From NCBI GenBank assembly GCA_001770855.1, contig MESE01000080.1:1-55720 (forward strand): 55,720 nucleotides of DNA. The letters run 5' to 3'. The notes below the pieces were generated by a model that saw nothing but the letters and a program-made list of their open reading frames with translations, did not search any database and was not told the DNA's origin. This document shows positions 29,324 through 39,867 of this stretch, one piece after another; the first letter of the stretch is position 1, and the number at the start of each line of letters is the position of its first letter. Both the position numbers and the translations under genes were made by a program. The DNA is from Burkholderiales bacterium RIFCSPLOWO2_02_FULL_57_36. GTDB lineage: Bacteria > Pseudomonadota > Gammaproteobacteria > Burkholderiales > Burkholderiaceae_D.

Positions 29324-29911
29324 TCAAGGCTTGATGAAATGTTCGCGGTAATACCGCAATTCTTCGATCGACTCGAGAATATCCGCCAGCGCAGTGTGTT
29401 TCTGATGTTTTTTGAAGCCGTTGACCAACTCCGGTTTCCATCGCCTGCAAAGTTCCTTCAACGTAGATACGTCGAGATTGCGATAATGAAAAAACGCTTC
29501 CAGCTTCGGCATGCCGCGCACCATGAAGCGGCGATCCTGGCAAATCGTATTGCCGCACATCGGCGATTTTCCGTTCGGCACATACTGTTTCAGGAAATCG
29601 ATCAATGCGCTTTCGGCATCCGCTTCCGAAACGTTCGATGTCTTTACCCGTTCGATCAAACCGGACCGGCCGTGCGTGCCCTTGTTCCATGCATCCATGC
29701 CGTCCAGAATTTCATCGGATTGGTGAATCGCAAATACGGGCCCCTCGCCGATAATATTCAGGTTGGAATCGGTTACCACAACCGCAACCTCTATAATCCG
29801 GTCGGTGTCCGGATCCAAACCGCTCATTTCCATATCGACCCATACCAGATTGAATTCGTTCGGACGTTCCACCTGGTTCGGTATTACATTTACTTCGGTC
29901 GCTTGTGACAT
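29324..29911 (-). CDS. orn: Oligoribonuclease
   Basis: 195 residues from the ATG at 29911; the upstream 16 codons of the open frame lack coding character. DEDDh exonuclease motifs are visible: [11 protein letters not shown] with the first Asp/Glu pair, [11 protein letters not shown], and the final [18 protein letters not shown] with His and Asp. Orn degrades two- to five-nucleotide RNAs, including pGpG from cyclic di-GMP breakdown. It is transcribed divergently from the M48 protease gene, 51 bases away. Confidence 0.95.
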   Translation of the reverse strand: MSQATEVNVIPNQVERPNEFNLVWVDMEMSGLDPDTDRIIEVAVVVTDSNLNIIGEGPVFAIHQSDEILDGMDAWNKGTHGRSGLIERVKTSNVSEADAESALIDFLKQYVPNGKSPMCGNTICQDRRFMVRGMPKLEAFFHYRNLDVSTLKELCRRWKPELVNGFKKHQKHTALADILESIEELRYYREHFIKP

Positions 29912-29962
29912 AATCGTTTTTTCCTTGGCCTGATTGTCCCGCCATTTTCTCATAGGCAAAGA

Positions 29963-31219
29963 ATGTCTTCTTACGCATTTTCAGTTTTGTTTGTCAGTCT
30001 TCTTGCCGTCAGCGTAATCGTTCGATTCTGGCTTGCGTCACGGCACATTCGCCATGTGCTTGGCCACCGCAATGCCGTTCCGCCGCAATTTACCGAGAAA
30101 ATCCCGCTCGCCGCACACCAGAAGGCGGCGGATTACACGGTTGCAAAAACCAAACTCGGTCTGGTGATCTTGCTGGTCAACACCGCAGTGCTGATCGGCT
30201 TTACGCTGTTGGGCGGATTGCAATGGCTGTCCGTGAAAATACTCAATCTTACCGGTCCCGGCATGACCTATCAAATCGGATTGCTGATCGCGTTCGCCGC
30301 CATCTCGGGCATCATCAGTTTGCCTTTCGATTATTACAAGCAGTTCGTGCTTGAAGCCAGGTTCGGTTTCAACAAGATGACCCTCGGCCTGTTTATTGCA
30401 GATATGGTGAAGGGCACGCTGCTCGGCGCCGCGATCGGATTACCGTTGATCTGGGTGATTCTGACCTTGATGGAAAAATCGGGCGACCTGTGGTGGCTTT
30501 ACGCATGGATCGTATGGAGCGGATTCCAACTGCTGATGCTGGTGCTGTATCCAACCGTTATCGCACCGATGTTCAACAAATTCACGCCCCTTACTGACGA
30601 CAGCTTGCGAACCCGCATCGAAAATCTGATGAAGCGCGTCGGTTTCGCTTCGAAAGGCCTGTTCGTGATGGATGGATCGAAACGCAGCGCGCACGGCAAT
30701 GCCTATTTTTCCGGATTCGGCGCCGCCAAGCGCATCGTGTTTTTCGATACCCTGCTGTCGCGGCTGGCACCGCAGGAAATCGAGGCGGTGCTGGCGCATG
30801 AACTCGGCCATTTCAAATTGAAGCATATCGTCAAGCGCATCGTCGTGATGTTTGCAATCTCGCTCGGGTTTCTTGCGCTGCTTGGCTATCTTAAAAACCA
30901 AGCATGGTTCTACACCGGCCTTGGCGTCGATCCGATGATGGGCGCGAGCAACGATGCAATGGCGTTGCTTCTGTTCATGCTGGCCTTGCCGGTATTTACC
31001 TTTTTCCTGGCGCCGCTGATGTCGATCAGCTCACGCAAACATGAATTCGAAGCCGATGCATTTGCCGCTGAGTACAGCAGTGCGCAAGACCTGGTATCCG
31101 CATTGGTAAAATTGTATGAAGACAATGCATCCACACTGACCCCCGATCCGCTGCATTCGGCGTTCTACGATTCGCATCCGCCGGCGACAGTACGGATCAA
31201 CAAGCTGCTTGCAAGCTGA
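29963..31219 (+). CDS. M48 family metalloprotease (Ste24/CAAX protease-like)
   Basis: 418 residues with multiple transmembrane segments in the N-terminal half and two more after the active site. The zinc motif [10 protein letters not shown] is near residue 278 and the third ligand lies in EFEADAFAA. Length and layout match the bacterial Ste24-type membrane proteases, which act in membrane protein quality control. The gene is followed after 13 bases by the pterin dehydratase gene, and the order M48 protease, dehydratase, rsgA on one strand suggests an operon. Confidence 0.9.
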   Translation: MSSYAFSVLFVSLLAVSVIVRFWLASRHIRHVLGHRNAVPPQFTEKIPLAAHQKAADYTVAKTKLGLVILLVNTAVLIGFTLLGGLQWLSVKILNLTGPGMTYQIGLLIAFAAISGIISLPFDYYKQFVLEARFGFNKMTLGLFIADMVKGTLLGAAIGLPLIWVILTLMEKSGDLWWLYAWIVWSGFQLLMLVLYPTVIAPMFNKFTPLTDDSLRTRIENLMKRVGFASKGLFVMDGSKRSAHGNAYFSGFGAAKRIVFFDTLLSRLAPQEIEAVLAHELGHFKLKHIVKRIVVMFAISLGFLALLGYLKNQAWFYTGLGVDPMMGASNDAMALLLFMLALPVFTFFLAPLMSISSRKHEFEADAFAAEYSSAQDLVSALVKLYEDNASTLTPDPLHSAFYDSHPPATVRINKLLAS

Positions 31220-31232
31220 AACGGAGCTCATC

Positions 31233-31583
31233 ATGGTAACGACTTCCGAATTGTTGAAAAAAAAATCCCAGCATCAGGACATCGGTCTGGATGACGGTAA
31301 GATCAATGAGTATCTGACTGCGCTCGATGGCTGGACCCTGCAGGAAGGCAAGGTCGTCAAAGCGTTCGGATTCAAGAACTATTACCGAACGCTCGCATTC
31401 GTCAATGCGATCGCCTATGTGATCCACGCGGAGGATCATCATCCGGAACTGGTGGTCACATACAACCGCTGCGTGGTCAAGTTCGACACTCATTCGGTGA
31501 ACGGCGGACGCGGCGGAATCTCCGAGAACGATTTCATCTGCGCCGCCAAAGTCGATGCTATTTTTCAGACGTCTGTATCCTGA
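31233..31583 (+). CDS. Pterin-4a-carbinolamine dehydratase
   Basis: 116 residues from the ATG at 31233, chosen for its CGGAG ribosome-binding site; an earlier start at 31209 overlaps the protease gene. The family signature is clear: LDGWTLQEGKVVKAFGFKNY and the catalytic HAEDHHPEL with its three His residues, then TYNRCVVKFDTHSVNGG. The enzyme dehydrates carbinolamine pterin formed by aromatic hydroxylases. No phenylalanine hydroxylase gene lies nearby. Confidence 0.93.
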   Translation: MVTTSELLKKKSQHQDIGLDDGKINEYLTALDGWTLQEGKVVKAFGFKNYYRTLAFVNAIAYVIHAEDHHPELVVTYNRCVVKFDTHSVNGGRGGISENDFICAAKVDAIFQTSVS

Positions 31584-31586
31584 CGC

Positions 31587-32477
31587 ATGGAAAAAACTAT
31601 CGGCACGATCATCGCAGCACACGGCCGCCACTATCTCGCGCAGACCGACACAATCAAACTGCAGTGCGTTACGCGCGGCAAAAAAAGCGATATCGCGGTC
31701 GGCGATATCGTCAATCTTCAAATGACCTCGCCGAACCAGGGTGTAATCGAATCGATCCAGGAGCGCAGCACGCTGCTGTACCGCTCGGATCAGTACAAGT
31801 CGAAACTGCTGGCGGCCAACGTGACGCAACTGTTCATCGTGGTCGCGACCGAACCGGGGTTTGCGGACGATCTGGTGTCGCGTTCGCTGGTCGCGGCGGA
31901 AGCGTCAGGCGTCGCGGCCCACATTATTCTCAACAAAATTGATGTGACCGAGTCGCTGGCGAAAACGCGTCGACGCCTGGCCTTCTATGCTTCCCTCGGC
32001 TATACGGTGCACGAGGTTTCGGCCCGAGCGGCGCCTGAAGCGACCTGTGCCACGCTCGGGCCGCTACTGGCCGGGCAGTCGACGATCCTGATAGGTCAAT
32101 CCGGCATGGGGAAATCCTCGCTGATCAACTTGCTGGTCCCCGATGCCGACATTGCCGTGCGCGAAATTTCGGCGGCGCTCGACACCGGCAAGCACACCAC
32201 CACGTTCACTCGTTTATACAAGATCGATGCGGATACAGCAATCATCGACTCGCCCGGCTTTCAGGAATTCGGCCTGTATCAGCTGACTGAGGGCATGCTT
32301 GAACGTGCATTTCCGGAATTTGCACCTTACCTGGGTCAATGCAAGTTCTATAATTGTCATCACCTGATCGAACCGGATTGCGCCGTCCTCAGCGCCATCA
32401 AAACTGGCGAGATTGCCTCGATGCGTCATGCGCTTTATCAACAATTGCTGCATGAATCGTCGCAAAAGTTATATTAG
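31587..32477 (+). CDS. rsgA: Ribosome small-subunit-dependent GTPase A
   Basis: 296 residues. An N-terminal OB fold is followed by a circularly permuted GTPase: NKID (G4) comes before the P-loop [10 protein letters not shown] (G1) and DSPGFQEFG (G3). The C-terminal zinc site [14 protein letters not shown] is complete. RsgA matures the 30S subunit. The gene begins three bases after the dehydratase stop, so the pair is cotranscribed. The usual N-terminal extension is short. Confidence 0.95.
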   Translation: MEKTIGTIIAAHGRHYLAQTDTIKLQCVTRGKKSDIAVGDIVNLQMTSPNQGVIESIQERSTLLYRSDQYKSKLLAANVTQLFIVVATEPGFADDLVSRSLVAAEASGVAAHIILNKIDVTESLAKTRRRLAFYASLGYTVHEVSARAAPEATCATLGPLLAGQSTILIGQSGMGKSSLINLLVPDADIAVREISAALDTGKHTTTFTRLYKIDADTAIIDSPGFQEFGLYQLTEGMLERAFPEFAPYLGQCKFYNCHHLIEPDCAVLSAIKTGEIASMRHALYQQLLHESSQKLY

Positions 32478-32548
32478 AATCAAGAATATCTCTAATTCAC
32501 GCTGGCATTCTGCACGCCCTTTCAGTGTCTTTTAGCAAAAAAATCCCT

Positions 32549-32554
32549 TATAAT
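32549..32554 (+). promoter_or_regulatory. Perfect -10 box upstream of argF
   Basis: TATAAT at 32549-32554, followed about 20 bases later by the hairpin at 32574. The -35 region (TGTCTT around 32526) is poor. Transcription from here would start near 32561 and immediately run into the hairpin. Confidence 0.55.
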
Positions 32555-32573
32555 TGAAGCAGTTACACAACTT

Positions 32574-32609
32574 CGGCGGCAGGCGCCAACCTTGCCGCCG
32601 TTTTTATTT
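32574..32609 (+). terminator. Intrinsic-terminator-like hairpin directly before argF
   Basis: CGGCGGCA pairs with TGCCGCCG (32574-32581 with 32593-32600) across a short loop and is followed by TTTTTATTT that touches the argF ATG at 32610. It may end rsgA transcripts, but it lies downstream of a perfect -10 box and occupies the position where argF should have its ribosome-binding site. Confidence 0.7.
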
Positions 32610-33524
32610 ATGGCAATCAAACACTTTCTGCAGTTTTCCGACTTCACGCTCGACGAATTCGAGCATGTAATTGAACGCGCTCATATCATCAAGCGCAAGT
32701 TCAAGAACTACGAACCGCATCACCCGCTGCTCGACCGCACGCTGGTAATGGTGTTCGAAAAAAATTCCACCCGCACCCGCCTGTCGTTCGAAGCCGGCAT
32801 GCACCAGCTCGGCGGCGCGGCAATTTATCTCAATACGCGCGACAGCCAGCTCGGCCGGGGCGAACCGGTCGAAGATGCGGCGCAAGTGATGTCGCGCATG
32901 TGCGACATCATCATGATCCGTACCTTCGGCCAGGACATTATCGACCGCTTCGCCGCCAATTCGCGGGTGCCGGTCATCAACGGCCTGACCAACGAACACC
33001 ATCCATGCCAGGTATTGGCGGATGTTTTCACCTTCATCGAACAGCGCGGGTCCATCGCCGGCAAGACCGTCGCATGGATCGGCGACGCCAACAACATGCT
33101 GTATTCATGGTTGCAAGCGGCGGAAATTTTCGGCTTCCACGTCAACGTCTCTACACCAACGGGTTACGACATCGACCCATCGCTGGTGTCGCCCACCAAC
33201 ACCCGCTTTACCTTATTTTCGAATCCGTCGGATGCCTGCGTCGGCGCGCATCTGGTTACCACCGATGTGTGGACCAGCATGGGTTACGAAGAAGAAAACG
33301 CAGCCAGACTGCAGGCATTCGACGGATGGATAGTCGACGCGGCCAAGATGAAGCGGGCACAACCCGACGCGTTGTTCATGCATTGCCTGCCCGCGCACCG
33401 CGGCGAAGAAGTCGCTGCAGATGTCATCGACGGTCCGCAGTCGGTAGTCTGGGATGAAGCGGAAAATCGTCTGCACGTCCAGAAAGCGTTGCTCGAATAC
33501 CTGGTGCTTGGCAAGCTCGATTAA
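32610..33524 (+). CDS. argF: Ornithine carbamoyltransferase
   Basis: 304 residues, the normal length. It contains the carbamoyl-phosphate loop STRTRLSFE (about residue 53), the HPCQ element (EHHPCQVLAD), and the ornithine-binding HCLPAHRGEE near 270. It makes citrulline from ornithine and carbamoyl phosphate in arginine synthesis; argG follows 55 bases downstream. The ATG at 32610 has no Shine-Dalgarno because a terminator-like hairpin and T-run occupy the upstream bases. A TTG at 32592 would extend the protein by six residues into the hairpin and is less likely. Confidence 0.96.
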   Translation: MAIKHFLQFSDFTLDEFEHVIERAHIIKRKFKNYEPHHPLLDRTLVMVFEKNSTRTRLSFEAGMHQLGGAAIYLNTRDSQLGRGEPVEDAAQVMSRMCDIIMIRTFGQDIIDRFAANSRVPVINGLTNEHHPCQVLADVFTFIEQRGSIAGKTVAWIGDANNMLYSWLQAAEIFGFHVNVSTPTGYDIDPSLVSPTNTRFTLFSNPSDACVGAHLVTTDVWTSMGYEEENAARLQAFDGWIVDAAKMKRAQPDALFMHCLPAHRGEEVAADVIDGPQSVVWDEAENRLHVQKALLEYLVLGKLD

Positions 33525-33537
33525 TCATAACCCCTAG

Positions 33538-34917
<1,380 letters not shown>

Positions 34918-34947
34918 CGCCTTTCCCTCACCATCAGACACCACATC

Positions 34948-35262
34948 ATGACCACTCAATTCGATAACGTCTCAGTCATCACCAAGTCCAATATTTATTT
35001 CGAAGGAAAATGCGTGTCGCACACGGTGCTGTTCGCCGACGGCACGAAGAAAACCATCGGCGTGATTTTTCCATCGAAACTGGTCTTCAATACTGGTGCG
35101 CCGGAAATCATGGAAGTGAATGGCGGCAAATGCCGGGTGCGCCTGAAAGGCGAAGAAGAATGGAAAACCTACGAAGCGGGGCAACGATTCGACGTGGCGG
35201 GAAATTCAAGCTTCGATATTGAAACCGTCGAAACGCTCGATTACGTCTGTCATTTCGGCTAG
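34948..35262 (+). CDS. ppnP: Pyrimidine/purine nucleoside phosphorylase
   Basis: 104 residues, matching the small cupin-fold PpnP family (formerly UPF0345, YaiE). Visible blocks are [24 protein letters not shown] and [15 protein letters not shown]. The family phosphorylyses many nucleosides. Its link to the arginine genes is positional; the gene probably sits on the argG transcript. Confidence 0.92.
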   Translation: MTTQFDNVSVITKSNIYFEGKCVSHTVLFADGTKKTIGVIFPSKLVFNTGAPEIMEVNGGKCRVRLKGEEEWKTYEAGQRFDVAGNSSFDIETVETLDYVCHFG

Positions 35263-35291
35263 ACGTTAGGCATCGCATCACACCTCGCGGG

Positions 35292-35310
35292 AAGCGCGCT
35301 ATGCGCTTTT
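35292..35310 (+). terminator. Weak terminator between ppnP and the gntR-type gene
   Basis: AAGCGC pairs with GCGCTT around a five-base loop, followed by TT on the plus strand. The hairpin overlaps the last codons of the convergent regulator gene. Confidence 0.35.
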
Positions 35311-35994
35311 CAAACCAAGCTTTTCTCGCGCCGTGTACAGCATGTGCAAGGTGATCTTGCGCACCTCGGCCTTGCTGGTTTCTATATGCGATTTCAGCAG
35401 CATGCCTGCCTGTAATTCCTTACGCTGCATCAGCATGCGCAAAATTTGCGCATGCTCCTCGTAAGTCGCGGTGATCCGACTGTCCTTCGTAAAATCCAGG
35501 TGACGGATGATGCGGATTTTTTCGGTGACCTCGCGATGCACGCGCGTCATTTCGAGGTTGCCGGTCGCTTTCACCAACGCCTGGTGAAACGCTTCATCCA
35601 GCAACGATAACTGCGCACCGTCGGCGAGGCGTTCCTCGGGCGGCACCAGCCAGATTGCCTGCAATTCGGACAAATCCACCGCCTGCTCCGCTTCACAGAT
35701 CGACTGCACCGCTGCCCGCTCCAAAATCACGCGCAAATCGTAGAGCTGTTCAAAGCGCTCGAAGTCGAACGGCCGCACGCTCCAGCCACTGCGAAAACCG
35801 ACTTGCAGATAACCCTCTCGCTCCAGGCGGTAAAGCGCGTCGCGTATCGGCGTGCGCGAGACATTGTAGCGCTGCGCCATCTCACTCTCGGTAAACCGCT
35901 CGCCGGATAGCAGGCGGAAGTTGAATATATCGTCCTTGAGTTTGCCGTATAGCTGCTCCGCAAGGAGATTCGCCTGGCTGGTTTTGGCCGTCAT
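35299..35994 (-). CDS. GntR-family regulator (FCD subfamily)
   Basis: 231 residues from the ATG at 35994, which shares one base with the stop of the upstream ATPase gene (TGATG) and has GGGG six bases before it. The N-terminal winged helix-turn-helix (ESEMAQRYNVSRTPIRDALYRLEREGYL) is classic GntR; the C-terminal helical FCD domain carries the metal-binding pattern of Asp and His residues (DEAFHQALVKATGN, HAQILRML). It is the last gene of the ABC transporter operon and probably controls it in response to the transported compound. Confidence 0.88.
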   Translation of the reverse strand: MTAKTSQANLLAEQLYGKLKDDIFNFRLLSGERFTESEMAQRYNVSRTPIRDALYRLEREGYLQVGFRSGWSVRPFDFERFEQLYDLRVILERAAVQSICEAEQAVDLSELQAIWLVPPEERLADGAQLSLLDEAFHQALVKATGNLEMTRVHREVTEKIRIIRHLDFTKDSRITATYEEHAQILRMLMQRKELQAGMLLKSHIETSKAEVRKITLHMLYTAREKLGLKSA

Positions 35995-36974
35995 CAGAGC
36001 CCCGCCGGAAAATGACATGCTACGCTCCTGCCTTCGGCGACTTCGCGCAGCACCGGCGCCTGCTGTTCGCACAGCTCGGTTCCGCGCGGACAGCGGCCCA
36101 GTAGCCGGCATCGGTTCGGCTCGGGATCGATCGGACTCTGCGGATCGCCGCCGATCAACAGATCGGATTCGCTGGATTCTCCGCCGGCGAGACCGCCGGG
36201 CAGCGACGCTATCAGTGCACGCGTATAAGGATGCGCCGGTCGATGGAACACTTCATCGGCCGGTCCGCTTTCAACGATCTGCCCAAGGTACATCACCAGC
36301 ACCCGGTCGCACAATAAACGCACTACGTTCAAGTCATGCGACACGAACAAGAAGCTCATGCCCAGCTCGCGTTTCAGCGTATCGAGCAATTGCAGGATGA
36401 CGGCCTGCACCGAAACGTCCAGCGCCGCTGTCGGTTCGTCCAGCACAAGAAGGCGCGGACGCGTGACGATCGCACGCGCGATGCCGACGCGGGCTTTCTG
36501 GCCGCCCGACAATTGATGCGGATAGCGGTCCAGCAATTCCTTTTGCAGGCCGACCAGTTCGGCGCAGTGCTCGACTTCCGCATCGATCTCGGCGGACTTG
36601 CGCAGGTCGGACAGCAGGCGCACCGATTCTGCAATCGTCTGACGCGCCGTATACCGTGGATTCAAACTGTCGGTCGGGTCCTGGAATACCATCTGGATTT
36701 CACGCCGCAATGGATGCACCGCCATCGCGCGCGCCGCGATCAAGCCGATGCTTTTACTGTGAAACCGGATCTGGCCCTCGGTGAGGTCGAGCGTACGCGT
36801 CAATAACCTGACCAGCGTCGATTTGCCGCAGCCTGATTCGCCGACCAGCCCGACGGTTTCGCCTGCCTCGATGTGAAAATTAAGACCATCGACTGCATGC
36901 AAGAATTTTTGTTTCCGGTGCACCTCCACCGGAAAGTGTTTGACCAGATCGATCGCTTCAAGCAATAGATGCAT
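35994..36974 (-). CDS. Peptide-type ABC transporter ATPase (DppF/OppF-like)
   Basis: 326 residues from the ATG at 36974, preceded by GGAGG at good spacing and overlapping the end of the first ATPase gene by 17 bases. Walker A GESGCGKSTLV, signature LSGGQKARVGIARA, Walker B LLVLDEPTAALD and the switch His in FVSHDLNVV are intact. The C-terminal oligopeptide extension has the Cys-rich RCRLLGRCPRG...C typical of iron-sulfur-binding DppF/OppF proteins. It pairs with the ATPase encoded just upstream. Confidence 0.92.
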   Translation of the reverse strand: MHLLLEAIDLVKHFPVEVHRKQKFLHAVDGLNFHIEAGETVGLVGESGCGKSTLVRLLTRTLDLTEGQIRFHSKSIGLIAARAMAVHPLRREIQMVFQDPTDSLNPRYTARQTIAESVRLLSDLRKSAEIDAEVEHCAELVGLQKELLDRYPHQLSGGQKARVGIARAIVTRPRLLVLDEPTAALDVSVQAVILQLLDTLKRELGMSFLFVSHDLNVVRLLCDRVLVMYLGQIVESGPADEVFHRPAHPYTRALIASLPGGLAGGESSESDLLIGGDPQSPIDPEPNRCRLLGRCPRGTELCEQQAPVLREVAEGRSVACHFPAGL

Positions 36975-37971
36975 GCATGACCTCCATACTTGGCTCAATC
37001 AGGGGATAGTGGCACGCCACGCGTTGTTGCTCGCCTATATCATGCTGCGGCAGCGCGCGTTCGCAACCGGCTTGCCGCTGCATGCAGCGCTCCGCGAAGC
37101 GGCATGCCGGCAAGTCGGTGCGGCGCAGGTCGGGCAAATTTCCCGGAATCGATGCAAGGTTTTCCAGTTTTGCCTGCCCCACCGGTGTGGCGCGAATCAG
37201 CTGTGCAGTATAAGGGTGGGCAGGTGCGCGAAACAAGTCTTCGGTCAAACCGGTTTCGACTATATGCCCGGCGTGCATCACAGCAATGCGATCGCAAAAT
37301 TCACGCGCCAGGCCCAGATCGTGGGTAATGAGCAAAGTCGCCATGCCCTTTTCGCGGCCCAGATCGCGGATCAGGCGCATGATCGCCGCCTGCGTGGTGA
37401 CATCCAGGCCGGTGGTCGGCTCGTCGGCGATCAGCAGGCGCGGACGGCACGCCAATGCGATGGCGATCATCACGCGCTGGCACATGCCGCCGGACAGTTC
37501 GAACGGATATGCCGAATAGCGCCGTTCCGGATCGGGAATACGTACTTCCGACAGGCATTCGATTGCGCGTGTGCGCAGTGCCTTGCCGCGCAAATCGGTA
37601 TGCCGCGCCAGCACGTCTTCGATTTGCCGGCCGACCTGGCGAATCGGGTTCAATGCAACGCGCGGGTTCTGGAAAATCATTGCCAGCTCGCGTCCGCGCA
37701 AGGCCTTCATCGCGGCGCCGTCATTGGCCAGCAAATCCTTTCCGTCGAATCGAATGGCGCCACTGGTGATTCGCGCCGCTGCATCCTGGATGCCGAGCAC
37801 CGCGAACGACAATACCGACTTGCCGGAACCGCTCTCCCCGACCAGCCCCAGCGAACCGCTCTCAGGCAACGCAAGGGAAACATGCTCCAGCGCGCGCACG
37901 GTGCCGCTGCGGGTGCGGAACTCCAGCGACAGATCGGCGACTTCAAGCAATGCGGCAGTGCCGGCGTTCAT
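36958..37971 (-). CDS. Peptide-type ABC transporter ATPase (DppD/OppD-like)
   Basis: 337 residues. Walker [12 protein letters not shown], signature [13 protein letters not shown], Walker [13 protein letters not shown] and switch LITHDLGLA are complete; the C-terminal Cys cluster ([16 protein letters not shown]) matches the oligopeptide ATPase extension. The ATG overlaps the permease stop (ATGA) with GAGGAG upstream. Confidence 0.92.
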   Translation of the reverse strand: MNAGTAALLEVADLSLEFRTRSGTVRALEHVSLALPESGSLGLVGESGSGKSVLSFAVLGIQDAAARITSGAIRFDGKDLLANDGAAMKALRGRELAMIFQNPRVALNPIRQVGRQIEDVLARHTDLRGKALRTRAIECLSEVRIPDPERRYSAYPFELSGGMCQRVMIAIALACRPRLLIADEPTTGLDVTTQAAIMRLIRDLGREKGMATLLITHDLGLAREFCDRIAVMHAGHIVETGLTEDLFRAPAHPYTAQLIRATPVGQAKLENLASIPGNLPDLRRTDLPACRFAERCMQRQAGCERALPQHDIGEQQRVACHYPLIEPSMEVMHASIA

Positions 37972-38864
37972 GTGCGTCTCCTCGGATCAATTAAATCGCG
38001 TAACGAATCACCCAGCAAATTGAAACAGAACACCGCCAGCATCAACACCGCGCCGGGAAACAACGCGATCCACCATTCGCCGGACACGATATATTGCGCG
38101 CCCTCGGCCACCATGATGCCCCATTCGGCCGCGGGCGGCCGTACGCCGAGACCGATGAACGACAGGCCGGCGGCATTCAGGATCGCCCAACCCATGTTCA
38201 ACGATACCTGCACCGTCATCGGCGGCAGGATATTGGGAATGATGTGATGAAACAGCACGCGGATTTCGCCGTTGCCGGCCAGGCGCGCCGCCTCGACGAA
38301 GCCGGCGTTTTTCAGCACGCTGCTTTCGGCGCGCGCGACGCGCATGTAGAACGGCAAATTGATGATCGCGGTGGCCAGCACGATGTTGGCCACCGTGTTG
38401 CCCAGCGCGGCGACGATGCCCATCGCCAGCACGAACAACGGAAACGCCATGATGGTGTCCGACGTGCGGCCGACCAGGCGTTCGGTCCAGCCGCCGAAGT
38501 ATCCGGCGAAAGCGCCCAGCAGGCCGCCGATAACGCACGACAGGCTGACCGCCGCCACCGCGATACCCAGATCGAGCCGGGTTGCGACGATCACCCGCGA
38601 CAGGATGTCGCGGCCGAGCGCATCGGTACCGAACCAGTGGGCCAGCGTCGGCGGCGACAAAGGCGGGCCGACGTTGCTGGCCAATGGATCGAAAGGCGCC
38701 AATACGGGGCCGACCAAGGCCAGCAGCACGAACATTGCGAACAAGCCGGCCGCCACCAGCGACAACGGATTCTCGGCAACGACATAGCGCAGCGTATTCC
38801 AGCGCCCGGCCCAGGCCGAAGGCCGATCAGCCTTCGAGGCGAACGCGGGGATCGATGAGTCCAT
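37968..38864 (-). CDS. ABC transporter permease (DppC-like)
   Basis: 298 residues from the ATG at 38864, overlapping the first permease by 38 bases. It has an N-terminal OppC-type segment (NPLSLVAAGLFAMFVLLALVG) and about six transmembrane spans. The ATPase-contact loop is EAARLAGNGEIRVLFHHIIP, the permease EAA motif. It forms the inner-membrane channel with the DppB-like protein. The TTG at 38870 is a less likely start. Confidence 0.9.
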   Translation of the reverse strand: MDSSIPAFASKADRPSAWAGRWNTLRYVVAENPLSLVAAGLFAMFVLLALVGPVLAPFDPLASNVGPPLSPPTLAHWFGTDALGRDILSRVIVATRLDLGIAVAAVSLSCVIGGLLGAFAGYFGGWTERLVGRTSDTIMAFPLFVLAMGIVAALGNTVANIVLATAIINLPFYMRVARAESSVLKNAGFVEAARLAGNGEIRVLFHHIIPNILPPMTVQVSLNMGWAILNAAGLSFIGLGVRPPAAEWGIMVAEGAQYIVSGEWWIALFPGAVLMLAVFCFNLLGDSLRDLIDPRRRT

Positions 38865-39840
38865 ATGCAATATCTATAGTCAGGTTGAGCAGCACGTAAA
38901 GCAAGGCCATTACCAGTACGAAACCCTGCACTGGCGCATAGTCGGAAGACACCAGCGCTTCGATTGCAAACGATCCGATGCCGGGCCAAGCGAATACTTT
39001 TTCCACCAGCACATTGGAGCCGAGCAGAAACGAAAACACCATGCCCAGCGTGGTCATGACCGGCAGCAGCGCGTTACGAAACGCATAGCCGAATATCACC
39101 GTGCCGGACGACAAGCCGCTGGCCCGCGCGGTCCGGATGAAATCGGCGGACAGCACGCCGAGCATCGATGCGCGCGTCATGCGTGCCAAGGGCGCCAGCA
39201 CAAACAGCGCAAGTGTGATCGATGGCAGCGCCAGTTGACGCAGTGCAGCCCAGAACACTTCCAGGTCGCCGATCAGCAAACTGTCGATCAGGTAAAAGTG
39301 CGTAACGCTCGGCGGCGCCGAAAGGTAGGGGTCGAGCCGCCCGAGCGGCGGCGGCGCCCAGCCCAGCAAAAAATAAAACACATAAGCCAGCAGCATGCCG
39401 GTGAAAAAAGTCGGCAGCGACACGCCCGCCGTGGTGATCCCGCGGCATAGATGGTCTATCCACGAATCCGGCCGCGTCGCGGCCAGCACCCCGAGCGGAA
39501 TCGCGATCACCACCGCCAGCAGCAAGCCGATCAAGGTCAACTCAAGCGAGGCAGGCAAGCGCGTGACCAGTTCGTTCAACACCGGCTGTCCGGTGCTCAG
39601 CGATACGCCCCAGTCGCCTTGCGCCAGGTCGCGCAGGTACAACCCGAACTGCACCAGCAGCGAACGGTTGAGGCCGAGCTTTTCACGAATCTGCTCGACC
39701 GCTTCCGCAGTGCCGGCCGGTCCGGCAAAAAACGCCGCCGGATCGCCCGGCAGCGCCCGCGTCAGCAGGAAGGTCACGACGATCACCCCGATGATGTTCG
39801 GTATGGCGCCTACCAGCCGCTTGAGAATTGACGTTAGCAT
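38827..39840 (-). CDS. ABC transporter permease (DppB-like)
   Basis: 337 residues with GGAG seven bases before the ATG. It begins with the characteristic DppB opening (LKRLVGAIPNIIGVIVVTFLL, then RALPGDPAAFFAG) and has about six membrane spans; the EAA-type loop is FIRTARASGLSSGTVIFGYAFRNALLP. It starts 27 bases after the binding-protein gene. Confidence 0.92.
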   Translation of the reverse strand: MLTSILKRLVGAIPNIIGVIVVTFLLTRALPGDPAAFFAGPAGTAEAVEQIREKLGLNRSLLVQFGLYLRDLAQGDWGVSLSTGQPVLNELVTRLPASLELTLIGLLLAVVIAIPLGVLAATRPDSWIDHLCRGITTAGVSLPTFFTGMLLAYVFYFLLGWAPPPLGRLDPYLSAPPSVTHFYLIDSLLIGDLEVFWAALRQLALPSITLALFVLAPLARMTRASMLGVLSADFIRTARASGLSSGTVIFGYAFRNALLPVMTTLGMVFSFLLGSNVLVEKVFAWPGIGSFAIEALVSSDYAPVQGFVLVMALLYVLLNLTIDIAYGLIDPRVRLEG

Positions 39841-39867
39841 TCCTGCACTCCGATCATTGACCCGGGC

